DNA from: Pseudomonas botevensis
GTDB lineage: Bacteria > Pseudomonadota > Gammaproteobacteria > Pseudomonadales > Pseudomonadaceae
Reading direction: 5' to 3'
Length of the DNA stretch: 64,000 bases
NCBI RefSeq assembly: GCF_019145475.1
Contig: NZ_JAHTKI010000016.1
Span: 124,001-188,000 of the forward strand
Shown: positions 33,531 to 41,204 of the stretch, in pieces
Position numbering within the stretch: the first letter of the stretch is position 1
How the letters are laid out: the number at the start of each line of letters is the position of its first letter
Position numbers and translations under genes: made by a program
Notes under the pieces: generated by a model
Seen by the model: the letters and a program-made list of their open reading frames with translations, nothing else
Databases searched by the model: none
Told to the model about the DNA's origin: nothing

Positions 33531-34997
33531 ATGCCTTCGATTACGGTAGATCCGTGCAACTTTGCCTTGTTCGGCGCTTTGGGCGATCTGGCCCTGCGCA
33601 AGCTGTTTCCTGCCCTTTATCACCTGGATGGCGCCGGTCTGCTGCACGAGGACACGCGTATTATCGCGCTGGCCCGTGAAGCCGGCACCGAGCAGCAGCA
33701 TCTGGCGTTCATCGCCGCCGAACTGCGCCGTTACGTTGGCAAAGAGCTGGACGAGGCCGTGGCCGAGCGCTTCCTGGCGCGCCTGAGCTACCTGCACGTC
33801 GACTTCCTCAAGACTGAAGACTATGCGGCCCTGGCCGACATCGCCGGCAACAGCCAGCGGATGATTGCCTACTTCGCCACCCCGGCGGCGGTCTACGGCG
33901 CGATCTGCGAGAACCTGGCGAAAGTCGGCCTCGCGGAAAACACCCGTGTCGTGCTGGAAAAGCCAATCGGCTCCGACCTGGAATCCTCGCGCAAGGTCAA
34001 CGACGCCGTGGCGCAGTTCTTCCCGGAGAACCGCACCTACCGCATCGACCACTACCTGGGCAAAGAGACCGTCCAGAACCTGATCGCCCTGCGTTTCGCC
34101 AACAGCCTGTTCGAAACCCAGTGGAACCAGAACTACATCTCCCACGTGGAAATCACCGTGGCCGAGAAGGTCGGCATCGAAGGCCGCTGGGGCTATTTCG
34201 ACAAGGCCGGCCAGTTGCGCGACATGATCCAGAACCACTTGCTGCAACTGCTCTGCCTGATCGCCATGGACCCGCCGGCCGACCTGTCCGCCGACAGCAT
34301 CCGTGACGAGAAAGTCAAAGTGCTCAAGGCCCTGGCGCCGATCAGCCCGGAAGGCCTGACCACGCAGGTGGTGCGCGGCCAGTACATCGCCGGTCACAGC
34401 GAAGGCAAATCCGTACCGGGTTACCTCGAAGAACCGAATTCCAACACCCAGAGCGACACCGAAACCTTCGTTGCCCTGCGTGCCGACATCCGCAACTGGC
34501 GCTGGGCCGGGGTGCCGTTTTACCTGCGTACCGGCAAGCGCATGCCGCAGAAGCTGTCGCAGATCGTCATTCATTTCAAGGAACCGTCGCACTACATCTT
34601 CGCCCCCGAGCAGCGCTTGCAGATCAGCAACAAACTGATCATCCGCCTGCAACCGGACGAAGGCATTTCCTTGCGGGTGATGACCAAGGAGCAGGGCCTG
34701 GACAAGGGCATGCAACTGCGCAGCGGGCCGCTGCAACTGAATTTCTCCGACACCTGGCGCAGCGCGCGGATTCCCGATGCCTACGAGCGGTTGTTGCTGG
34801 AAGTAATGAACGGCAATCAGAACCTGTTTGTCCGTAAAGATGAAATCGAAGCCGCGTGGAAATGGTGTGACCAGTTGATCGCCGGGTGGAAAAAATCCGG
34901 TGACGCGCCCAAGCCGTATGCGGCCGGGTCGTGGGGGCCGATGAGCTCCATCGCCTTGATCACGCGGGACGGGAGGTCGTGGTATGGCGATATCTGA
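33531..34997 (+). CDS. zwf: Glucose-6-phosphate 1-dehydrogenase
   Basis: Oxidises glucose-6-phosphate to 6-phosphogluconolactone with NADP+, in the cytoplasm. 488 residues. The N-terminal dinucleotide fold holds FGALGDLALRKLFPALYHL (nucleotide loop), the active-site motif is RIDHYLGKETVQNLIALRF (about 170-190, His and Lys of the family), and the C-terminal domain has FYLRTGKRMPQK. It overlaps pgl by 14 bases; zwf-pgl-eda form one operon under HexR. Confidence 0.97.
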   Translation: MPSITVDPCNFALFGALGDLALRKLFPALYHLDGAGLLHEDTRIIALAREAGTEQQHLAFIAAELRRYVGKELDEAVAERFLARLSYLHVDFLKTEDYAALADIAGNSQRMIAYFATPAAVYGAICENLAKVGLAENTRVVLEKPIGSDLESSRKVNDAVAQFFPENRTYRIDHYLGKETVQNLIALRFANSLFETQWNQNYISHVEITVAEKVGIEGRWGYFDKAGQLRDMIQNHLLQLLCLIAMDPPADLSADSIRDEKVKVLKALAPISPEGLTTQVVRGQYIAGHSEGKSVPGYLEEPNSNTQSDTETFVALRADIRNWRWAGVPFYLRTGKRMPQKLSQIVIHFKEPSHYIFAPEQRLQISNKLIIRLQPDEGISLRVMTKEQGLDKGMQLRSGPLQLNFSDTWRSARIPDAYERLLLEVMNGNQNLFVRKDEIEAAWKWCDQLIAGWKKSGDAPKPYAAGSWGPMSSIALITRDGRSWYGDI

Positions 34998-35694
34998 TGT
35001 GAAACTGCCGGCGGGCGTGAGCGCCCACCCCTTCAAGAGCCCGGTGCTGCTGGCTGAAGGCCTGGCGCTGAATGTCGCCAAGCAGCTGAGCGAGGCCATC
35101 GCGGCACGCGGCAACGCGGTGCTGGTGGTGTCCGGCGGGCGCAGCCCGGTGGCGTTCTTCCAGCACCTGGCCAAGCAGGAGCTGGACTGGTCGAAGGTCG
35201 TCGTGACCCTCGCCGACGAGCGTTGGGTGCCGGTGGAACATGCTGACAGCAACGCCGGGTTGCTCAAGCAGTATCTGCTCAAGGGGCCGGCAGCCAAGGC
35301 GCAATTCCTCAGTCTCTACAGCGCTGCGGCGAACGTCGAGCAGGCTGCTGAACAGGCTGATCGTTTGCTCGGCGAACTGCCGGCGATCGATGTGCTGGTG
35401 CTGGGCATGGGCGATGACGGTCACACCGCGTCGCTGTTCCCCGACAGCCCGAACCTCGCCGAAGCCCTGGCCGATGGCAGCCGTCGCTGCTGGCCGATGC
35501 TTGCGCCCAGCGTGCCGCGTCAGCGCCTGACCATGAGCCGCGCGCTGCTGGCCTCGGCCCGACACAAGATTCTGTCGATTTCCGGTCAGTCGAAACTGAC
35601 CACCCTGAACGCCGCCGTGGCCGGTGACGATGTCGCCGCCATGCCGATTCGCGCGTTTCTGCAACCCACGTTAGAGATCTACTGGTGCCCATGA
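34984..35694 (+). CDS. pgl: 6-Phosphogluconolactonase
   Basis: Hydrolyses 6-phosphogluconolactone to 6-phosphogluconate. 236 residues of the NagB/SOL fold, with VVSGGRSPVAFF (about 43), TLADERWVPVEHADSN (about 75) and LGMGDDGHTASLFPDSP (about 138), the last with the conserved GHTASLFP active-site motif. The ATG lies inside the end of zwf (14-base overlap) and the stop overlaps an in-frame upstream start of eda, so all three genes are closely coupled. Confidence 0.95.
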   Translation: MAISDVKLPAGVSAHPFKSPVLLAEGLALNVAKQLSEAIAARGNAVLVVSGGRSPVAFFQHLAKQELDWSKVVVTLADERWVPVEHADSNAGLLKQYLLKGPAAKAQFLSLYSAAANVEQAAEQADRLLGELPAIDVLVLGMGDDGHTASLFPDSPNLAEALADGSRRCWPMLAPSVPRQRLTMSRALLASARHKILSISGQSKLTTLNAAVAGDDVAAMPIRAFLQPTLEIYWCP

Positions 35695-35711
35695 GCCAAG
35701 GAACAGCCGCT

Positions 35712-36377
35712 ATGACAAATCCATCCCCGACCGTTTCCATGGCGGATAAAGTTGCCCTGATCGACAGTCTCTGTGCCAAGGCGCGGATCCTGCCGGTGAT
35801 CACCATCGCCCGTGAACAGGACGTGCTGCCGCTGGCCGACGCCCTGGCCGCCGGTGGCCTGACCGCGCTGGAAGTGACCCTGCGCTCGCAGTTCGGCCTC
35901 AAGGCGATCCAGATCCTGCGCGAGCAGCGTCCGGAGCTGGTGACCGGTGCCGGCACCGTGCTCGACCGCAATATGCTGGCCGCCGCCGAAGCGGCCGGTT
36001 CGCAATTCATCGTCACCCCGGGTATTACCCGTGACCTGCTGGAAGCCAGCGTCGACAGCCCGATTCCGCTGTTGCCGGGCATCAGCAACGCCTCCGGGAT
36101 CATGGAAGGCTATGGTCTGGGCTATCGCCGCTTCAAGCTGTTCCCGGCTGAAGTCAGCGGCGGCGTGGCAGCGATCAAGGCCCTCGGCGGCCCGTTCGGC
36201 GAAGTGAAATTCTGCCCGACCGGCGGCGTCGGTCCGGCCAACATCAAGAGCTACATGGCGCTGAAAAACGTCATGTGCGTGGGCGGTAGCTGGATGCTTG
36301 ATCCTGAGTGGATCAAGAACGGCGACTGGGCGCGCATTCAGGAATGCACGGCTGAAGCCCTGGCCCTGCTGGACTGA
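35712..36377 (+). CDS. eda: KDPG aldolase (2-keto-3-deoxy-6-phosphogluconate aldolase)
   Basis: Cleaves 2-keto-3-deoxy-6-phosphogluconate to pyruvate and glyceraldehyde-3-phosphate, the last Entner-Doudoroff step. 221 residues of a TIM-barrel class I aldolase: ILPVITIAREQD (about 27), GLTALEVTLRS with the catalytic Glu (about 55), TGAGTVLD (about 82), and the Schiff-base Lys in YRRFKLFPAE (about 140). ATG 35712 has AGGA 10 bases before it; GTG 35685 and ATG 35691 are in frame but add a tail unlike the family. It is followed by a strong terminator. Confidence 0.96.
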   Translation: MTNPSPTVSMADKVALIDSLCAKARILPVITIAREQDVLPLADALAAGGLTALEVTLRSQFGLKAIQILREQRPELVTGAGTVLDRNMLAAAEAAGSQFIVTPGITRDLLEASVDSPIPLLPGISNASGIMEGYGLGYRRFKLFPAEVSGGVAAIKALGGPFGEVKFCPTGGVGPANIKSYMALKNVMCVGGSWMLDPEWIKNGDWARIQECTAEALALLD

Positions 36378-36422
36378 TCTTTCCGGCTTAACCCTACACC
36401 TCGTTGTGTGTTCTACGGCTTT

Positions 36423-36455
36423 ACGGTGCGCTTGGTCGGTGCACCGTTTTTTTTT
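36423..36455 (+). terminator. Terminator of zwf-pgl-eda
   Basis: ACGGTGC and GCACCGT arms around an 11-base loop, followed by eight T, 45 bases after eda. Confidence 0.88.
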
Positions 36456-36571
36456 GCCCGGAAAAAAGCGTCGGGCAACAGCCGCGTCGTCAATTCGAGA
36501 TACATAGTTACCGCACGGAGGGTTTCTTACGGCGCTAACCTGCGTTCATCTTATGGAAGAGAGAACGCGTC

Positions 36572-37288
36572 ATGGGTAACCAGTCTTCAACCTCAGCTGT
36601 CTATCAACTGGCCCCCGAGCAGATCGCCGGGCCGTACTTTCGCAACCCGAAACTGCTGCGTCGCAACATCAGCGAAGGCGCCGAAGGCCTGCCGTTGCTG
36701 CTGCGCCTGACCATCGTCGACGCCATGACCGGAGAGCCGGTCAGCGGGGCGCTGGTGGATATCTGGCATTGCAACGCGCGGGGCGCCTATTCCGGCTGGA
36801 GCCGGATCAATCCAGATCTGGAAGTCGACGACGGCGATATCGGCTCGATTCCGCGAACCGACGATCACACCTACCTGCGCGGCGGGCAGTTCAGCGATCA
36901 CAAGGGCAGGGTGCGTTTCACCACGATTTATCCAGGGTTCTATGCCGGACGTGCCTTGCACATCCATGTGGCGGTGCGGATTGTCGCCGGCAACGAGTAT
37001 CTGGAGGAGCGCAACGTGGCCTGGGTCGGCCAGCTGTATTTCCCCGAAGTCATTTCGCGCTCGGTGCTCAACGCCAAGGCCTATCGCGGTCGCGCCTCGA
37101 CACCGCTGAACAATGCCGAGGACAGCTTTTACACCGAGATGGGCGGTGAGGACTCGACCCTGACGGTCTGGCCGATCGGTCGCGACTCCCACGAGGACGG
37201 CTACTTCGGTCACCTCACGATCGGCATCGACACCTTTGCCGTATCGTCGCAGATCAAGCCCGAGGATTTCGACAAGTACACCGTTTAA
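36572..37288 (+). CDS. Intradiol ring-cleavage dioxygenase family protein
   Basis: Non-haem Fe(III) dioxygenase of the protocatechuate 3,4-/catechol 1,2-dioxygenase fold, 238 residues, no signal peptide. The four iron ligands are present: Tyr in WHCNARGAYSGW (about 73), Tyr in YPGFYAGRALHIHV (about 125) and the two His of HIH just after. The iron site is intact, so it is probably active, but single-chain members of this type have unknown catechol-like or quinol substrates. It stands alone: no beta-ketoadipate genes are nearby. Its TAA stop shares bases with the stop of the convergent aminotransferase. Confidence 0.86.
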   Translation: MGNQSSTSAVYQLAPEQIAGPYFRNPKLLRRNISEGAEGLPLLLRLTIVDAMTGEPVSGALVDIWHCNARGAYSGWSRINPDLEVDDGDIGSIPRTDDHTYLRGGQFSDHKGRVRFTTIYPGFYAGRALHIHVAVRIVAGNEYLEERNVAWVGQLYFPEVISRSVLNAKAYRGRASTPLNNAEDSFYTEMGGEDSTLTVWPIGRDSHEDGYFGHLTIGIDTFAVSSQIKPEDFDKYTV

Positions 37289-38466
37289 CGCAGCTCGTTC
37301 AGCGCGCGCACCAGGCACTGCATGTCGTCCGCCATGGTGGTCAGCCCCGGCGTGATGCGGATGCACGGCCCGCACGCCGCGCCGGTGCGCACCACGGTGA
37401 ACAGGTTGTAGTCGCTGAGCAGACGCTCGACCATCAGTTGTTGATCGTCGTGCCGGGTAAAGCGCATCGAGGTGATGCCGCAATACAGGCGTGGATCGTC
37501 CGGCGTCATCACTTCGATGCCCGGCAGGTTGCGCACCGCCTTGACCCACAGGTTGCGCAGGTAATTGAGCCGTGCGCCCTTGGCCGCCGCACCACCAAGC
37601 GCGCGGTGCTCCTCGAACACCAGCGGCAGGGTCATCAGCGCCGGGATGTTGGGTGTGCTGTAGGGCGTGCGTGAGCGGATGTCGTTGACCGGGTAATGCA
37701 TCTCGCCCATGTCCGGGTCGATATCGGCCAGGCGTTGCGGGGCGATGTACAGGAAACCGAGGGTCAGCGGCGAGCCGATCCACTTGTGCAGGTTATAGCC
37801 GGCGAAGGCGATGCCCAGCGCTTCCAGATCGAATTCGATCTGCCCCAGCGCATGGGCGCCGTCGAGGATGACATCGATCCCGTGGGCCTTGGCCTGCGTG
37901 GCGATGGCTTGCACCGGCATCACCAGACCGGTGCGGTGGGTGACGTGGGTCAGGGCCATCAGCTTGAGCTTTGGATGGCGGATGAACGCTTCGCGATAGG
38001 TTGCCACCAGGCTGTCGAAGGTGGCCGGGTGCGCGTGGTCGATCTCGATCACTTCCACGCCGCGATGCCGCGCCAGCCAGCGCATGGCACTCTTGACCGT
38101 GTCGTACTCCAGGTCACTGATGAGGACCTGATCGCCGGGCTGCAAGCGGTTGTAGTTGCGGATCAGCGATTGCAGGCCGGCGCTGGCGTTGGCAGTGAAG
38201 GCGACACTTTGTGCGCGTACGCCGATCAACTCGGCCAGTTGTGCGCGGATGTCGAGATTGTCGCTCTGCTCGAAGCGCTGGCGCACGTACACCGAGTTGC
38301 TGTTGTTGATCAGCTCGATGTTGCGCTGGTACTCGTCGACCACGGTGCGCGACATGCGCCCGAAGTAGCCGTTCTCCAGGTTCACGGGGCCGGGGTGTGA
38401 ATCGTAGCGGTCGGCGAATGTCCGCCAGAAGACTTCATCATGGGCGCGCAAGGTGTTGTCGGGCAT
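37285..38466 (-). CDS. Class V aminotransferase-fold PLP enzyme
   Basis: Fold-type I PLP enzyme of the cysteine-desulphurase/isopenicillin-N-epimerase branch, 393 residues. Features: NLENGYFGRMSRTV at the N-terminus, FTANASAGLQSLIRN (phosphate cup, about 90), ALTHVTHRTGLVMPV (about 173), DGAHALGQIEFDLEALG (PLP-binding Asp, about 203) and the Schiff-base Lys in FAGYNLHKWIGSP (about 228). The active-site Cys loop of desulphurases is not evident, so an epimerase, lyase or transaminase role is more likely. Substrate unknown. It ends in the 4-base overlap with the dioxygenase gene. Confidence 0.85.
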   Translation of the reverse strand: MPDNTLRAHDEVFWRTFADRYDSHPGPVNLENGYFGRMSRTVVDEYQRNIELINNSNSVYVRQRFEQSDNLDIRAQLAELIGVRAQSVAFTANASAGLQSLIRNYNRLQPGDQVLISDLEYDTVKSAMRWLARHRGVEVIEIDHAHPATFDSLVATYREAFIRHPKLKLMALTHVTHRTGLVMPVQAIATQAKAHGIDVILDGAHALGQIEFDLEALGIAFAGYNLHKWIGSPLTLGFLYIAPQRLADIDPDMGEMHYPVNDIRSRTPYSTPNIPALMTLPLVFEEHRALGGAAAKGARLNYLRNLWVKAVRNLPGIEVMTPDDPRLYCGITSMRFTRHDDQQLMVERLLSDYNLFTVVRTGAACGPCIRITPGLTTMADDMQCLVRALNELR

Positions 38467-38493
38467 GGTCGACTCGGATCAGAAAGGGCGCCG

Positions 38494-38730
38494 TCAGTGG
38501 CGGGGGGCAGGTTTGCCGTGTTTGGCGCGCAGCGGTTCGAGCAGATCCGACAGGCCGTTGTGATCGATTTCGTGCATCAGTGCCAGTAACCCGCCCAGTT
38601 CGCCGTGGGGAAAACCTTCGCGGGCGAACCAGTTCAGGTAAGGGCCGGGCAGGTCGGCAATGATCCGCCCCTTGTATTTGCCGAAGGGCATTTCGCGGGT
38701 GATCAGCAGTTCGAGCTTTTCAGGATTCAT
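38494..38730 (-). CDS. DUF3820 family small protein
   Basis: Conserved soluble protein of 78 residues. The family signature MPFGKYKGRIIADLPGPYLNWF (core PFGKYKGRIIADLP, residues about 15-30) is complete. Some Pfam descriptions link this family to quorum-sensing-regulated virulence factors of Pseudomonas, but a biochemical function is not established to my knowledge. It is downstream of the aminotransferase start region and on the same strand (27 bases between its stop and that gene's ATG), so it would be read before the aminotransferase in one transcript. Confidence 0.85.
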   Translation of the reverse strand: MNPEKLELLITREMPFGKYKGRIIADLPGPYLNWFAREGFPHGELGGLLALMHEIDHNGLSDLLEPLRAKHGKPAPRH

Positions 38731-38934
38731 CGCAGGGATCGTCAGGATTCAAACACTGCGAAAAATACAGGCATTCTGCATGCAGGCCAAATGACAGATC
38801 ATGCAAATAACCGGGATACAGTTTTTGCGTATAAATATAACTTGTTGAAAATTAACGATTATTTATCGAATCTGAAGCTGGCACGTCTGCTGCAATATCC
38901 CTTGCATCTTCCACCGATCGCAAGGAATTGAAAA

Positions 38935-39402
38935 ATGACCGACATGAATAAAGAAGCCATTTCTGTACTCAATGACCTGATTGAAACCAGCAAGGACGGT
39001 CAGGAAGGGTTCAAGACTTGCGCTGAAGACATCAAGCACCCTGAACTCAAGGCGTTGTTCACCAAACGCTCCGCCGATTGCGCGACCGCCGCTGCCGAAC
39101 TGCAAGCGACCGTGCGTTCGATGGGTGGCGATCCGGAAACCTCCACCAGCGTCAGCGGTGACCTTCACCGTCGCTGGGTCGACGTCAAAGCCATGTTCAC
39201 CGGCAAGGACGAAGAGGCGGTGCTGAACGAAGCCGAGCGCGGCGAAGACCATGCGCTGAAGGCTTATCGGGAAGCCATCGAGAAGATCAACAAGCACAAC
39301 CTCGTCGGAATTCGTGATCTGGTCGAGCGCCAGTATCACGGCGTGCAACGCAATCACGACCAGGTGAAGGCCCTGCGTAACCAGGCTCGCGCACGTTCGT
39401 AA
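38935..39402 (+). CDS. PA2169/DUF2383 family four-helix-bundle protein
   Basis: Soluble all-helical protein of 155 residues, ferritin-like in layout, with MNKEAISVLNDLIETSKDGQEGF at the N-terminus (core VLNDLIETSKDG) and two later helices rich in Glu and His (AERGEDHALKAYREAI, VERQYHGVQRNHDQVKAL). These Glu/His positions could bind metal but I cannot show it. Family function unknown; members are often stress or stationary-phase induced. AAGGAATTGAAAA precedes the ATG, in an AT-rich leader (38805-38870) that fits a stress-type promoter. Closed by a bidirectional terminator. Confidence 0.86.
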   Translation: MTDMNKEAISVLNDLIETSKDGQEGFKTCAEDIKHPELKALFTKRSADCATAAAELQATVRSMGGDPETSTSVSGDLHRRWVDVKAMFTGKDEEAVLNEAERGEDHALKAYREAIEKINKHNLVGIRDLVERQYHGVQRNHDQVKALRNQARARS

Positions 39403-39417
39403 GCGTTCACCGAGCAT

Positions 39418-39450
39418 AAAAAAACGCCAGAGATGTCTGGCGTTTTTTTA
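39418..39450. terminator. Bidirectional terminator
   Basis: AAAAAACGCCAGA-GAT-GTCTGGCGTTTTTTT: short GC-rich stem with A tract before and T tract after, 16 bases past the DUF2383 stop. Confidence 0.92.
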
Positions 39451-39460
39451 TGTCTCCAAT

Positions 39461-39506
39461 CCAACCCTTTCCCCTCGCCTCCTTGGGGCAGAGGGTTGGG
39501 GTGAGG
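39461..39506. repeat. MITE-end fragment
   Basis: CCAACCCTTTCCCCTCGC and GGGGCAGAGGGTTGG form one terminal hairpin of the 7919-8100 repeat family, without the central part. Probably a solo end or deletion remnant. Confidence 0.6.
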
Positions 39507-39511
39507 AGGCA

Positions 39512-39982
39512 TCAGCCAATCTTGATCGCCGGCAGCGTCGGCAGCGTCACGGTCTGCTGCTTGCGTGGTGCGAGGATTTCCGCTTCGCCATCCACCACCA
39601 GCTCATCACGCTGGTTGAACACGCGAGTCGCAATGCGCACGCGGAATTTCGGCAGTTTCTCGAGGATTTCCAGACGCACCGTCAGGGTGTCGCCGATCTT
39701 CACCGGCTTCTGGAAACTCATCTGCTGGCCGAGGTAGATGGTGCCCGGGCCAGGCAACTCGCAGGCGACCGCCGCGCTGATCAGCGCACCGCTGAACATG
39801 CCGTGGGCGATGCGTTCCTTGAACATGCTGGCGGCGGCGAACTCGGCATCCAGGTGTACCGGGTTGTGGTCGCCGGACATCGCTGCGAACAGCTGAATGT
39901 CACGCTCTTCGACGGTCTTGCTGTAGCTGGCGGTCTGGCCGACTTCGAGGGCTTCGTAAGGGATGTTGGTAACCTGGGTCAT
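39512..39982 (-). CDS. phaJ: (R)-specific enoyl-CoA hydratase, MaoC family (PhaJ-like)
   Basis: Hydrates trans-2-enoyl-CoA from beta-oxidation to (R)-3-hydroxyacyl-CoA, the monomer for medium-chain polyhydroxyalkanoate. 156 residues, the same as P. aeruginosa PhaJ1 (from memory). The hot-dog-fold catalytic motif LFAAMSGDHNPVHLDAEFA (Asp and His, about 32-45) is intact, with AHGMFSGALISAA and PGPGTIYLGQQMSF after it. ATG 39982 follows AGGAATC. It precedes nothing else on its strand; the lysophospholipase gene 42 bases upstream is in the same orientation, matching the PA3301-PA3302 order. Confidence 0.92.
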   Translation of the reverse strand: MTQVTNIPYEALEVGQTASYSKTVEERDIQLFAAMSGDHNPVHLDAEFAAASMFKERIAHGMFSGALISAAVACELPGPGTIYLGQQMSFQKPVKIGDTLTVRLEILEKLPKFRVRIATRVFNQRDELVVDGEAEILAPRKQQTVTLPTLPAIKIG

Positions 39983-40024
39983 CGGTTTCGATTCCTGTGA
40001 CGGATTAAATGAATCCATAAAAAA

Positions 40025-40969
40025 TTATTCGCTGCGATGCGGACGACGATGGCTCAGGGCCTGGTCGATCCAGGCGAGCACATCGGCGATCACTTCGTCG
40101 CGATTGGTCTCGTTGAACAATTCGTGCCGCGCCTGCGGGTAGATCTTCAATTGCAGGTTCTGGCTGCCGGCCGCGCGCAATGCATCGGCCAGATCAGTCA
40201 GACGCTTGCCTTCGCTCACCGGATCACATTCGCCGCCGATCACCAGCAGCGGCAGGCCCGGGTCGATCTGGGCGAGATTGGACGCTTTGCTGATTTGCTG
40301 CAAGCCGCCCAGCAGGTCGATCCACAGCTGGTTGGTGCAGCGAAAGCCACACAGCGGATCGGCGGCGTACTTGTCGACTTCGGCCGGGTCGCGGCTGAGC
40401 CAGTCGAACGGCGTGCGCGTCGGTTTGAACGCCTTGTTGAACGAGCCGAACGACAGCCACTCGATCAGCGCGCTGCGACCCTTGCCGCCCTGGCGCAGTT
40501 TTTCCACGCGGGCGATCTGTCGCGCTGCGCGGTACAGGGCAATCGGCTGGAAATTCGAACCGCTGAGAATCGCCCCGTGCAGGCTGGCGCTGTGGTGCAG
40601 CAGATAACCCTGGGCCAGATAGCTGCCCATGCTGTGGCCGAGCAACAGGATCGGCACGTCGCGATGGCGCTGGCCGATGAACTGGTTGAGGCTCGCCAGA
40701 TCGCCGACCACCTTGCACCAGCCGTCGTCATCGGCGAAGTGCCCGAGCGTGCCGTGGCCGGCCGTCTTGCCATGTCCGCGCAGGTCCGGGGCGTACACAC
40801 CGTAGCCGGCATCACAGAAGGCCTGCGCCAGTCGCGCATAACGGGCGCTGTGTTCAGCCATGCCGTGGGCCAGCAGGATCACCGCTTTCAACGGCGTGCC
40901 CGGCAGCCACTGGTTGACGAACAGGCGGCTGCGGTCACTTGCGTCCAGCCAGAAGGTGTCGTGGATCAT
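40025..40969 (-). CDS. Alpha/beta hydrolase (monoacylglycerol lipase/lysophospholipase type)
   Basis: Serine hydrolase of 314 residues with the full triad: nucleophile elbow LLGHSMGSYLAQGYLL (Ser about 125), Asp in VIGGECDPVSEG (about 252) and His in QARHELFNETNRDEV (about 285). LLAHGMAEHSARYARLA gives the oxyanion region. It would release fatty acids from lysolipids or monoglycerides for the FadD ligases encoded divergently. No signal peptide from ATG 40969, which has AAGGAAG 6 bases upstream; the longer frame to 41095 is not supported. Confidence 0.9.
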   Translation of the reverse strand: MIHDTFWLDASDRSRLFVNQWLPGTPLKAVILLAHGMAEHSARYARLAQAFCDAGYGVYAPDLRGHGKTAGHGTLGHFADDDGWCKVVGDLASLNQFIGQRHRDVPILLLGHSMGSYLAQGYLLHHSASLHGAILSGSNFQPIALYRAARQIARVEKLRQGGKGRSALIEWLSFGSFNKAFKPTRTPFDWLSRDPAEVDKYAADPLCGFRCTNQLWIDLLGGLQQISKASNLAQIDPGLPLLVIGGECDPVSEGKRLTDLADALRAAGSQNLQLKIYPQARHELFNETNRDEVIADVLAWIDQALSHRRPHRSE

Positions 40970-41117
40970 GGCGCTTCCTTTTGCTGCATGGGCTCTGAGA
41001 CGTTGCATTGTATAGCGCGTCCGATCAGCCCACGCCACGGCAGGAAGATTCACACGATCAATGAGGACGCTGGCCATATTTGCCTGTTTGACCATAGCTG
41101 CTAGTGTCCGTGAAGCT

Positions 41118-41170
41118 CCGCTTTTCGCATGCCGTTTCTGACGGATCAGGGATAAATGACAGAAAAGCGG
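41118..41170. repeat. Inverted repeat upstream of fadD2
   Basis: CCGCTTTTC (41118-41126) and GAAAAGCGG (41162-41170), exact 9-bp arms with 35 bases between, in the divergent region of the hydrolase and fadD2. Possible regulator half-sites; no known consensus recognised. Confidence 0.4.
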
Positions 41171-41204
41171 CCCCGGATCGGCTCAGGTAAAGAGGACAAG
41201 AACA

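Noticed and set aside
33267..35297. 676-codon minus-strand frame opposite zwf-pgl
   Set aside because: Covers parts of two well-supported genes in antisense and shows no protein family.
39454..39511. A further intrinsic terminator after the DUF2383 gene
   Set aside because: The hairpin is better explained as one end of the MITE-like family, and a good terminator already lies at 39418-39450.
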